This document shows, piece after piece, positions 8,247 through 15,980 of a stretch of 64,000 bases of DNA. Within the stretch, counting starts at the first letter, position 1; each line of letters begins with the position of its first letter. The notes below the pieces were generated by a model, which had not been told where the DNA came from, did no database searches, and saw only the letters and a program-made list of their open reading frames with translations. The DNA is from Pseudomonas cremoricolorata (lineage in GTDB: Bacteria > Pseudomonadota > Gammaproteobacteria > Pseudomonadales > Pseudomonadaceae): assembly GCF_000759535.1 (NCBI RefSeq), contig NZ_CP009455.1:3720001-3784000 (forward strand), in the 5' to 3' direction. A program made the translations under genes and the position numbers.

Positions 8247-8651
8247 TCAAGCCGCCGGACGGTACGCCGAGCGACGTGCCAATTGCGATTCGATGACCTG
8301 ATAAAACTGATCCATCGACCAAGGCTTTGGCAGGAACAGCGCACCGTCAGGCAGAGGCGCATTGAGCCCGCCATGGTATCCGCTCATCACCACCAGGCCC
8401 ATGTCGGGCGAGCGCGCCTGGGCGCGCCAGGCCAGTTGAAGACCATCGAGCTCGCCTGGGGTCTGCACATCGGTCAGCAACAGCGACCAAGGCGCCTGCT
8501 CCAGCGCAGCCAGCCCTTCGTCGGCGGTTTCCACTGCCTTGACGGTCGCGCCCAGATCCTCCAGGGCGAAAACGATCAGGTCACGGATCATCCGTTCGTC
8601 TTCGACCAGCAGGATATGCGGTGCTCGGGCCATAACAGTCGATTCAGTCAT
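8247..8651 (-). CDS. Single-domain response regulator (receiver)
   Basis: The 134-residue product is a stand-alone receiver domain: acidic pair in LLVEDERM, phosphoacceptor Asp in LLLTDVQTP, and the conserved Lys in FLPKPWSM. No DNA-binding or enzymatic output domain follows, so it would work as a CheY/Spo0F-like relay or by protein contact. It is first in the operon with the RsbQ-like hydrolase and the PAS kinase, which is probably its phosphodonor. ATG 8651 is preferred; the frame continues upstream to 8759 and another ATG lies at 8633, so the start is not certain. Confidence 0.82.
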   Translation of the reverse strand: MTESTVMARAPHILLVEDERMIRDLIVFALEDLGATVKAVETADEGLAALEQAPWSLLLTDVQTPGELDGLQLAWRAQARSPDMGLVVMSGYHGGLNAPLPDGALFLPKPWSMDQFYQVIESQLARRSAYRPAA

Positions 8652-8761
8652 TGCAGGTGCTCTTGATGCGGTTACATGCGGATCGCCGGTGGCTGAGGCT
8701 GCCACTGACGTATCCTCCGATTTCGCTGTGACATCACGCTGATGCAGGAATTCCCTCAACG

Positions 8762-8798
8762 CCCCAACGCGGCGCCTGCACCAGGCGCCGCGTTGGGG
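8762..8798. terminator. Perfect 17-bp hairpin after the DJ-1/PfpI gene
   Basis: Two 17-base arms (8762-8778 and 8782-8798, CCCCAACGCGGCGCCTG and its exact complement) enclose a three-base loop, 6 bases beyond the stop codon of the minus-strand DJ-1/PfpI gene. There is no T tract on either side, so termination is inferred from strength and position. Confidence 0.5.
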
Positions 8799-8804
8799 AG
8801 AGGT

Positions 8805-9359
8805 TCAAGCCAAGGCCTGGGCGATCGCCTGGTTGAAAGCCGGGAGGTCATCCGGGGTGCGTGAGGTGATCAGGTGCCAACCGTTGGCATTGCATTGCTT
8901 GACTTCAGCGTCGACCCATTGCCCCTTGCCATTGACCAGGTCGGTCTTGACGCTGGGGTACGAAGTGAGGGTCTTGCCCTCGATGACGCCTGCGTCGATC
9001 AGCGCCCACGGCCCGTGACAGATGGCGGCGACTACCTTGCCAGCATCGGCGAAGGCTTTTATCAGACGCAGGGCGTCGGCGTCCTGACGCAGGTTGTCGG
9101 CATTGACCGTACCGCCTGGGATCACCAGCGCCTGATAGTCATCGGCCTTGACCTCGGACAGCTTGGCGTTGGCCGTGACGATACGATCTTTCTCGGTGTC
9201 TTGCAGGAAGGTCTGCACCTCGGCGCCCTTGATCGAGGCGTGGGTGACGCTGGCGCCGTGATCGGCCAGGGCCTTGAGTGGGGACAGCAACTCGTCGCGC
9301 TCGATACCGGTATCGGAGGTGATGATCAGAACGCGTTTGCCGGTCAGTGTTGAGCTCAT
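8805..9359 (-). CDS. DJ-1/PfpI family protein (type 1 glutamine amidotransferase-like)
   Basis: The 184-residue protein has the DJ-1/PfpI fold: RVLIITSDTGIERDEL, YQALVIPGG, and the nucleophile elbow AAICHGPWAL with cysteine followed by histidine. Such proteins include the YhbO/PfpI group, reported as stress-protective enzymes acting on glyoxal-type damage or as peptidases. The exact activity cannot be told from sequence. GGAG lies before the ATG, and a strong hairpin follows the stop. It stands alone between the signalling operon and a catalase-like gene in the same orientation. Confidence 0.87.
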   Translation of the reverse strand: MSSTLTGKRVLIITSDTGIERDELLSPLKALADHGASVTHASIKGAEVQTFLQDTEKDRIVTANAKLSEVKADDYQALVIPGGTVNADNLRQDADALRLIKAFADAGKVVAAICHGPWALIDAGVIEGKTLTSYPSVKTDLVNGKGQWVDAEVKQCNANGWHLITSRTPDDLPAFNQAIAQALA

Positions 9360-9463
9360 GGTTTCTCCAGTAACAATTGAATCATGAAGCCGCCTGTGCT
9401 CGGGGGTGGTGAGGCAGGGGCAATTGCGTGCCCTGCGGTTGATCCGCCCAGGCGGCGAAAGGT

Positions 9464-10585
9464 TTAACTTTCTTTATCGGCGGCGTGCATCGGGCAGCCA
9501 CTGCGCGGCTCATGGATAGGGCAGCCGTTGTGCTCGCTGCGGAAGTTGGCGGACATCGTGTAAGCCGGTTTGCGCGTGCGCATCACACCACCCAGCGGGC
9601 GGTGCGCGGCCAGGCCATGCCAGGGGCTGAAGGCCATGCCGTCGTCGATTTGCCTGACCTTGTCGTCCGACCAGGTGTCTTGCATCGGCACTTCCAGGCG
9701 CGCCACGGTGACGTAGGGGCTAAGGTCTTCTGGCCACTGTACCGAGGCGTCTTCGATGGGCATTTTTTCCAGGTCGGTGGCCAGTTGCACGCGGATTTCC
9801 CACGTGCCGCCCTGCTGCTGGAAGAAGTCGCTGACCGCCACCCGCAGGCCGTCAGGGTTGCCTTCGAAGTCCAGGTGCTGGTCGGTGAGTTCGGTGAGCT
9901 GCGGCGCTATCGGCACCACCGCCACCTTGGCGTAGTACGAGCCGTACAGCAGCGGCACTACCGTGGAGTAGCTTTCGCCCAGCAGGTGGGTCTGCGGATG
10001 GCCACCCAGGCTCTTGATCGTGCCGCTTTCGATACCCACAGCTTCCAGCGTGGCTTCGACACCGCGCAGCACGGCCGACATGACCTTCTTGCTGCCAGGC
10101 GCCTTGTCGGTGGTCTTGGCCAGCAGCTTGAGGGTCTTGAGAAAGTCCTTGGGCGTCGCTGCGGTGAAGGCCTTGGCGTTCTGCATGACGAAGTCCTGGG
10201 TCTGCTCACCCTCGCTGCCGGGCAGGCGCGCCCCGTCGACACCGACCATCTTCAGCGCCAGACCGCGTGGGGTGGAGACCTTGTCGTCGAGGATGTCGCC
10301 AGGGTTGGTCGACAGCCGCAGATACGCCGGGTAGCGCCCGGGGCGGGCAAAGGCGCCCTGGGCCAGCGCCGGCGGCAGGTTGTCGAGCACGATCACCTCG
10401 CCTTCCAGCAACCCATGGCCCTTGGCATGCACGCTGCGATCGGAATGACCACGGTGCTCGTAGGTGGTCTGCATGATCGAGCGCAGAGTGTCGACCAGTT
10501 CCTGGCTGGTCTGGGCCTCGTCATCAGGAACCTGTTCGAAACTCGACTGGAAGGGCAAGGGGGTACGGCTTGGTTGGTCGCTCAT
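9464..10585 (-). CDS. Catalase-family haem protein, cytoplasmic, with C-terminal CP motifs
   Basis: The 373-residue protein belongs to the catalase-like clan that lacks the C-terminal domains of full catalases. The distal histidine lies in SVHAKGHG, followed by a beta-barrel core (YPAYLRLSTNPGD, TPRGLALKMVGV) and the DFVMQN segment. There is no signal peptide, so it should be cytoplasmic. Small catalase-like proteins act as peroxidases with organic hydroperoxides or on lipids. The C-terminal tail has two Cys-Pro-X-His sequences (CPIH, CPMH) that resemble haem regulatory motifs. A good ribosome site (GGAG) precedes the start. A second, exported catalase-like protein is encoded at 35246-36292. 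Confidence 0.83.
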   Translation of the reverse strand: MSDQPSRTPLPFQSSFEQVPDDEAQTSQELVDTLRSIMQTTYEHRGHSDRSVHAKGHGLLEGEVIVLDNLPPALAQGAFARPGRYPAYLRLSTNPGDILDDKVSTPRGLALKMVGVDGARLPGSEGEQTQDFVMQNAKAFTAATPKDFLKTLKLLAKTTDKAPGSKKVMSAVLRGVEATLEAVGIESGTIKSLGGHPQTHLLGESYSTVVPLLYGSYYAKVAVVPIAPQLTELTDQHLDFEGNPDGLRVAVSDFFQQQGGTWEIRVQLATDLEKMPIEDASVQWPEDLSPYVTVARLEVPMQDTWSDDKVRQIDDGMAFSPWHGLAAHRPLGGVMRTRKPAYTMSANFRSEHNGCPIHEPRSGCPMHAADKES

Positions 10586-10824
10586 GGGCTATCTCCGCTC
10601 GGCTGGGTGCTCGCAGGCACGGTCCAGGCCATGCTTCTTTGGGTGCGAGTAACTAGATGAGCTGAGCGCGCAGGCCGAGGTTCAGGGCGCCGCGCGCAGT
10701 TGCCGACCGGCGGCGACAGTGGATGCGTGGAAGGCGTTTCGCGGCGCGCAGCGCGCTTGAACTTTCGCGCCTGGCGCTGCTTCGAACCTTGCATACCCCG
10801 TGATCCATTGTCCAGGTGCCGACC

Positions 10825-13164
10825 ATGTCGCTCATTCATCCCCATCCGCACTACAAGCCCTATCAATCGGCCGCCGGCGGCTGGGGATCGGCCCGCTCGG
10901 TCATGCATATCCTCTGGCACGAGCAGGCGCTCACCACCGCCACGCCCGCGCTATTGAAGCAGAACAAGCCCAAGGGGTTCGCCTGTGTCAGCTGTGCCTG
11001 GGCCAAGCCGGGCAACCCCCACGCGCTGGAATTCTGCGAGAACGGGGCCAAGGCCACGGCGTGGGAAGTGACCCGGCTGCGCACAGGTCCGGAGTTCTTT
11101 GCCCGGCACAGCCTGACCGAGCTGCGTGGCTGGACCGACAATGCGCTGGAGCAACACGGGCGCCTGACCCATCCGCTGCGCTACGACCCGCTCAGCGACC
11201 GCTACCAGGAAACCACCTGGGCCGAGGCCTACGCGGGCATCGCTCGCCAGCTCAAGGCGCTGCCCCCCGAACAGGTGGTGTTCTACGCCTCGGGGCGTGC
11301 TTCGCTGGAGGCGTCGTTCATGTACCAGTTGCTCGCCCGCGCCTACGGCAACAACAACCTGCCGGACAGCTCCAACATGTGCCACGAGAGCACCTCGGTG
11401 GGCTTGCAGGAGAGCATCGGCGTGCCGGTCGGCACCGTGACGCTGGAAGATTTCGAACACACCGACTGCATCTTCTTCTTCGGCCAGAACGTGGGCAGCA
11501 ACAGCCCGCGCATGCTCCATCCGCTGCAGGAGGCGCGTAAGCGTCAGGTACCCATCATCACCTTCAACCCGCTGCGTGAGCGGGGCCTGGAGCGCTTCGT
11601 CAATCCGCAGTCGCCCGTGGAGATGATCGGTCCGGAGTCGACGGTCATCAGTACTCAATACCACCAAGTGAAGATCGGCGGCGACCTGGCCGCTGTCACC
11701 GGCATCATCAAGGCGGTGCTGGCGCTGGAAGCCCAGCAAGGCGGTGTGCTCGACCACGGCTTCATCGCCGAGCACACCGACGGCATCGACAGCCTGCGGG
11801 GTCTGGTAGACAGCCAGTCGTGGGAGGTACTGGAGCGTCACAGTGGCCTGAGCCGAACGGCCATGGAAGCTGCCGCCACCGTATATGCGCGCAGCGAACG
11901 GGTGATGGTGATTTTCGGCATGGGCATCACCCAGCACCGCAAGGGCGTGGATGCGGTGCAGATGCTGGTCAACCTGCTGCTGTTGCGCGGCAACATCGGC
12001 AGGCCTGGGGCAGGCATCTGCCCGGTGCGCGGCCATTCCAACGTACAAGGCCAGCGTACCGTGGGCATCACCGAAGATCCGGCAAAGGTGCCGGCCGACA
12101 AGTTGCTCGCGCTGTTCAACATCCGCGTGCCCGAGCGCAAGGGCCTGGCGACGGTGGACACCTGCGAGGGCATCCTCGACGGCAGCGTAAAAGGCTTCAT
12201 CGGCATGGGCGGCAACTTCCTGCGCGCCATTCCCGACACCGACCGCATGGAACCGGCGTGGGCCGACCTGACCCTGAACGTGCAGGTGGCGACCAAGCTC
12301 AACCGCACGCACCTGGTGCCTGGCCAGCACACCTGGTTGCTGCCGTGTCTGGGCCATATCGAGATCGATCGTCAGGAAGGCATCGAGCAGGTCTACAGCA
12401 CCGAAGACAGCACCGGGGTGATGCGCGCCTGGCAGGGCACGACCGAGCCTGCCAGCGAGCATCTGCGCTCGGAGGTGGCGATCATCGCAGGGCTTGCCGA
12501 GCACACGCTGCACGGCGATTGCCAGGTGCCATGGGATGCCTGGCGCCACGATTATGCGCTGATTCGCACAGCGATCAGCGCAACCTACCCGGACATCTTC
12601 CATGACATGGAAACCCGCATGTGGCAGCAGGGGGGCTTCCGTCGCCCACTGGCTGCCAGCGAACGCAAGTGGCACACCGACACCGGCAAGGCACGCTTTT
12701 TGGCGCCCCAGAGCCTGGAAGAAGACCCCGACACCCGCGTCGATGCCGATCGGCGCGATGTGCTCAACCTGATGACGCTGCGCAGCAATGACCAGTTCAA
12801 CACCACCATCTATGGCTATGAAGATCGCTTCCGCGGCGTCAGCGGCACCCGCAGCGTGCTGTTTCTCAACCGCAGCGATGTCGTGCGGCTGGGCTTTGCT
12901 GCCGGTGATTGGGTCAGTGTGCGCACCGCCATCGAGCCGCAAGTGCGCCGCGAGGTCGGCCCGTTGCAGATTCTGGTCTACGACATCCCCGAGGGCTGTG
13001 CGGCCGGCTACTACCCTGAGTGCAATCCGTTGGTGCCACTGTGGCATCACGCCGAGCGCAGCAAGGTGCCTGCGGCCAAGTCGATCCCGGTGACCCTGCA
13101 CCGCGCCGAACCTGGCCAGGAGGATCTGGCCTATGCCCTGGATGAGGCCGATCAGGTCCGTTGA
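10825..13164 (+). CDS. FdhF/YdeP-family molybdopterin oxidoreductase
   Basis: The 779-residue protein is a molybdopterin guanine dinucleotide oxidoreductase of the YdeP/FdhF family: an N-terminal Cys pair in GFACVSCAW, FYASGRASLEASF, a molybdenum-proximal segment with cysteine (SSNMCHESTSVG), FGQNVGSNSPR, and a C-terminal cofactor domain (NDQFNTTIYGYEDRFRG, GFAAGDWVSV). It lacks a twin-arginine signal, so it acts in the cytoplasm. YdeP has been linked to acid resistance in E. coli, but the substrate is unknown. The first ATG (10825) is preferred to the upstream GTG at 10816. Its partner maturation gene fdhD is absent from this window. Confidence 0.88.
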   Translation: MSLIHPHPHYKPYQSAAGGWGSARSVMHILWHEQALTTATPALLKQNKPKGFACVSCAWAKPGNPHALEFCENGAKATAWEVTRLRTGPEFFARHSLTELRGWTDNALEQHGRLTHPLRYDPLSDRYQETTWAEAYAGIARQLKALPPEQVVFYASGRASLEASFMYQLLARAYGNNNLPDSSNMCHESTSVGLQESIGVPVGTVTLEDFEHTDCIFFFGQNVGSNSPRMLHPLQEARKRQVPIITFNPLRERGLERFVNPQSPVEMIGPESTVISTQYHQVKIGGDLAAVTGIIKAVLALEAQQGGVLDHGFIAEHTDGIDSLRGLVDSQSWEVLERHSGLSRTAMEAAATVYARSERVMVIFGMGITQHRKGVDAVQMLVNLLLLRGNIGRPGAGICPVRGHSNVQGQRTVGITEDPAKVPADKLLALFNIRVPERKGLATVDTCEGILDGSVKGFIGMGGNFLRAIPDTDRMEPAWADLTLNVQVATKLNRTHLVPGQHTWLLPCLGHIEIDRQEGIEQVYSTEDSTGVMRAWQGTTEPASEHLRSEVAIIAGLAEHTLHGDCQVPWDAWRHDYALIRTAISATYPDIFHDMETRMWQQGGFRRPLAASERKWHTDTGKARFLAPQSLEEDPDTRVDADRRDVLNLMTLRSNDQFNTTIYGYEDRFRGVSGTRSVLFLNRSDVVRLGFAAGDWVSVRTAIEPQVRREVGPLQILVYDIPEGCAAGYYPECNPLVPLWHHAERSKVPAAKSIPVTLHRAEPGQEDLAYALDEADQVR

Positions 13165-13194
13165 GCGGTGGATGCAGGTTTCTTGGCAAGGGTG

Positions 13195-13214
13195 TTCGCG
13201 GCTTTAGCCGCGAA
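13195..13214. repeat. REP-like palindrome
   Basis: The palindrome TTCGCGGCTTTAGCCGCGAA (9-bp arms) is followed by ACCCTGTAGAGG, which resembles the repetitive extragenic palindromes scattered in P. putida genomes. It lies after the molybdoenzyme stop codon and could also help end its transcript. Confidence 0.5.
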
Positions 13215-13327
13215 AAACCCTGTAGAGGACTGATCGAAACCGGCAAAAAATATACCCATCACCCCCCAGAACGTTCCCCAAGGACCCCGGGTCTATCCTG
13301 AAAATCACCCCTGGATGCCCACCCATC

Positions 13328-14569
13328 ATGCAGCAGCGCGATCAGCGTTCCCTCGATTGGCTCAACTTCTTTCTGGCCGACGTGCGCGACGGTCTCGGCC
13401 CGTATTTGGCCATCTACCTGTTGGCGGTGCACAAATGGGAACCGGCCAGCATTGGTTTGGTAATGAGCCTGGCCGGCATCACCGCGCTGCTGACTCAGAC
13501 GCCTGCCGGCGCGTTGATCGACCGCACCAAGGCCAAGCGCGCCGTGGTGGTGATCGCCGCCTTGCTGGTCACTGGCAGTTGCCTGCTGTTGCCGTGGCTG
13601 ACTTCCTTCACGTGGGTGGCGGTGACGCAAACCGTCAGCGCCGTGGCAGGCTCGGTGTTCGCCCCGGCGATTGCCGCGATTTCGCTGGGCATCACCGGGC
13701 CCAAGGCGTTCACCCGCCGCACCGGGCGCAACGAAACCTTCAATCATGCCGGCAATGCCTTCTCGGCATTGCTCGCCGGAGGCCTCGCCTGGCTGTACGG
13801 CCCGGTAGTGGTGTTCTACCTGATGGCCGCGATGACCGTCGGCAGTATCGTTGCGGTCAGCCTGGTGCGCAGTGAAGCCATCGACCACGACGTTGCCCGC
13901 GGTTTCACCCCAGGTGCGGGCGATCATGCCCAGGCCTCGGGCCTGCGCGTGCTGCTCGGCAACCGGCCGCTGCTGATCTTCGCGGTGTGTTGTGCGCTGT
14001 TTCACCTGGCCAATGCGGCGATGCTGCCGCTGGTGAGTCAGAAGCTGTCGCAGGTCAACCTGCATCTGGCAACCCCGCTGACCTCGGCCTGCATCGTTGC
14101 AGCGCAGTTGGTGATGGTGCCGGTGGCGATGCTGGTGGGCCTGAAGGCTGATGTCTGGGGGCGCAAGCCGTTACTGCTGGTGGGCTTTGTGATTCTGCCG
14201 CTGCGCGGCGCGCTGTACGTGTTATCGGACAACCCGTTCTGGCTGGTGGGGGTGCAACTGCTCGACGGCATCGGCGCCGGGGTGATCGGTGCGATGTTCC
14301 CAGTGGTGGTCAAGGACCTCACTCAAGGCACCGGCCGCTTCAACGTCAGCCTCGGCGCCTTGTCCACCGCATTCGGCCTTGGCGCCGCGCTGAGTCCGGG
14401 GCTCGCCGGATTGGTGGTGCAGAGTGAAGGCTACAATGCGGCGTTCCTGACCTTGGCAGCGATTGCCGCAGCGGCGTTCTGCCTGCTCTGGCTAGGCATG
14501 CCGGAAACCCGTAACTACACGGGTGATCTGGACGATAAACCGAGCGCCTCGATGGCCCCGGCGCAGTAG
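13328..14569 (+). CDS. MFS transporter
   Basis: The 413-residue protein has twelve predicted membrane helices. The loop between helices 2 and 3 carries ALIDRTKAKR, a variant of the MFS GX3DRXGR motif, and the second half has the matching LKADVWGRKPLL. It is an inner-membrane proton-coupled carrier, most likely an efflux pump, but nothing in the sequence gives the substrate. It follows the molybdoenzyme gene with 163 bases and a REP-like hairpin between, so probably has its own transcript. It converges on the next MFS gene. Confidence 0.85.
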   Translation: MQQRDQRSLDWLNFFLADVRDGLGPYLAIYLLAVHKWEPASIGLVMSLAGITALLTQTPAGALIDRTKAKRAVVVIAALLVTGSCLLLPWLTSFTWVAVTQTVSAVAGSVFAPAIAAISLGITGPKAFTRRTGRNETFNHAGNAFSALLAGGLAWLYGPVVVFYLMAAMTVGSIVAVSLVRSEAIDHDVARGFTPGAGDHAQASGLRVLLGNRPLLIFAVCCALFHLANAAMLPLVSQKLSQVNLHLATPLTSACIVAAQLVMVPVAMLVGLKADVWGRKPLLLVGFVILPLRGALYVLSDNPFWLVGVQLLDGIGAGVIGAMFPVVVKDLTQGTGRFNVSLGALSTAFGLGAALSPGLAGLVVQSEGYNAAFLTLAAIAAAAFCLLWLGMPETRNYTGDLDDKPSASMAPAQ

Positions 14570-14580
14570 CCGGCAGCGAT

Positions 14581-15723
14581 TCAGCCGCGCCCGCCCGCGA
14601 GCGCGCTGCGGCTGAGCAGGCACAGCACCAGCAGCCCCGCAGCCAAGGCCCAGAAGGCGCTGTGCAGCGAGGTGACTTCGGCCAGGTGGCCGATGAAGCC
14701 CGGTCCGAGCAGAACCCCCAGATAACCCAGGGTCGCCACCGCACTCAGGCTGCTGGCGGCGGCCATGCGCTGTTGGCTGAGCGCTGCGCGAAACAGCACC
14801 GGCACGGCGTTGGCCAGGCCCAGTCCTGCCAGGGCAAAGCCCAGCAGTGCGCCGCCCAAGGGCGAACATTGCGCCAGCAGCAGACCCAGCAGCGCCAGCA
14901 GGCCACCGCCGCGCAGCAGACGCAGGTCACCCAGATGGCGGGCCAGGCGATCGCCCAGCAGTCGGGCGGCAGCCATGCTCAGGGTGAACAGACTGTAGGC
15001 GATGCCCGCAGAGGCCAGGCTGACCTGGTGGGCGTCATGCAGGTACAGCGCGCTCCAGTCGAGCATCGCACCTTCTGCCAGCAGGCAGATGAACGCCAGC
15101 AAGGCAATGACCGCTACCACGCCACGCGGCCACCTGAATGCCGCATCGTCCAGCACTTGCAGATCACGCAATTGATAGCGGTAGGCCAAGCCCAGCAGCG
15201 TCACCGCCACCAGCGCCGCCGCGCTGGCCGCCTGCAACGGCGTGGCACCCTGGCGCAGCAACAGGGTCACGCCAGCAGCGCCAGCAAATGCACCGACGCT
15301 GAACAGACCATGGAAACCCGACATCAAGGGCCGTTCGGCGGCTTTCTCGACGATGGCTGCTTGCAGGTTCATGCAAATATCGCCGACCCCCAGGCACGCT
15401 CCGAACACCAGTAGCGCGACGCCGAACGCCACGGGCGAATCGAGCAACGCCAGCAGTACCAGCGTGGCGCTGAAGCACAATCCGGCCAGCTGCATCACCC
15501 GGCGCAGGCCCAGTGCACGCGCCAGGCGCCCGGCGAACGGCATGCTCAGCAGCGAACCAATGCCGATGCACAGCAACACACTGCCAAAGGCGCCGTCGCC
15601 CAGTTGCAAGCGCTGCTTGGCATAGGCCACCAGCGGCGCCCAGGCGGCCATGGTCAAGCCGAGGGTGAAGAACGTCAGGCGCGTGGCGCGCTGGTAGGGC
15701 TTGGAGCCGTAGGCGGTAGGCAT
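14581..15723 (-). CDS. MFS transporter, YbjJ-like
   Basis: The 380-residue inner-membrane carrier has twelve predicted helices, with AGRLARALGLRRV as the loop 2-3 motif and DRLARHLGDLRLL in the second half. It resembles the YbjJ-type fosmidomycin/sugar MFS branch, where GVGDICMNLQA in the helix 4 region is typical. The substrate is unknown. Its 3' end lies 11 bases from the 3' end of the convergent MFS gene. A 171-bp inverted-repeat element begins 87 bases upstream of its start and may have replaced or altered its promoter. Confidence 0.82.
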   Translation of the reverse strand: MPTAYGSKPYQRATRLTFFTLGLTMAAWAPLVAYAKQRLQLGDGAFGSVLLCIGIGSLLSMPFAGRLARALGLRRVMQLAGLCFSATLVLLALLDSPVAFGVALLVFGACLGVGDICMNLQAAIVEKAAERPLMSGFHGLFSVGAFAGAAGVTLLLRQGATPLQAASAAALVAVTLLGLAYRYQLRDLQVLDDAAFRWPRGVVAVIALLAFICLLAEGAMLDWSALYLHDAHQVSLASAGIAYSLFTLSMAAARLLGDRLARHLGDLRLLRGGGLLALLGLLLAQCSPLGGALLGFALAGLGLANAVPVLFRAALSQQRMAAASSLSAVATLGYLGVLLGPGFIGHLAEVTSLHSAFWALAAGLLVLCLLSRSALAGGRG

Positions 15724-15809
15724 GGGCAGTCGGTCCGTGGACGGGGTAGGGCTGTGACCGAATGCCAGGGGTGGGGTTCGCGAAGAAATGCGCGCTTGTC
15801 GCGGCCCTA

Positions 15810-15980
15810 GGCTCTGTCTGAAAAGTTCTGAGACGCCGGGGAGACAAGGCCGATGGCGGCCCCGCGAAAACAGCCGAGGAAGCGGTCGGAGTCGCGCTCG
15901 ACTTTACTGGTTGTAAATGAGCATTCCGAGGCTGTTTTTAACGCAGGATCACCAAGTATCAGGGCTTTTCAGACAGAGCC
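15810..15980. mobile_element. Non-coding 171-bp element with 16-bp perfect terminal inverted repeats (MITE-like)
   Basis: The ends GGCTCTGTCTGAAAAG (15810-15825) and CTTTTCAGACAGAGCC (15965-15980) are exact reverse complements, and similarity continues inward (CTGA nearby on both sides) and outward (CCTA versus AAGG). A second pair of inner arms (15866-15881 and 15924-15939) would give another hairpin. No transposase is encoded, so it is either a miniature inverted-repeat element or an internally deleted insertion sequence moved in trans. No clear target duplication is seen. Its right end lies inside the rhodanese coding frame. The family is not assigned. Confidence 0.7.

Noticed and set aside
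10951..13101. 716-codon frame on the minus strand
   Set aside because: It is fully antisense to the YdeP-type molybdoenzyme, which has clear family motifs; the antisense product is His/Gly/Arg-rich without any domain.
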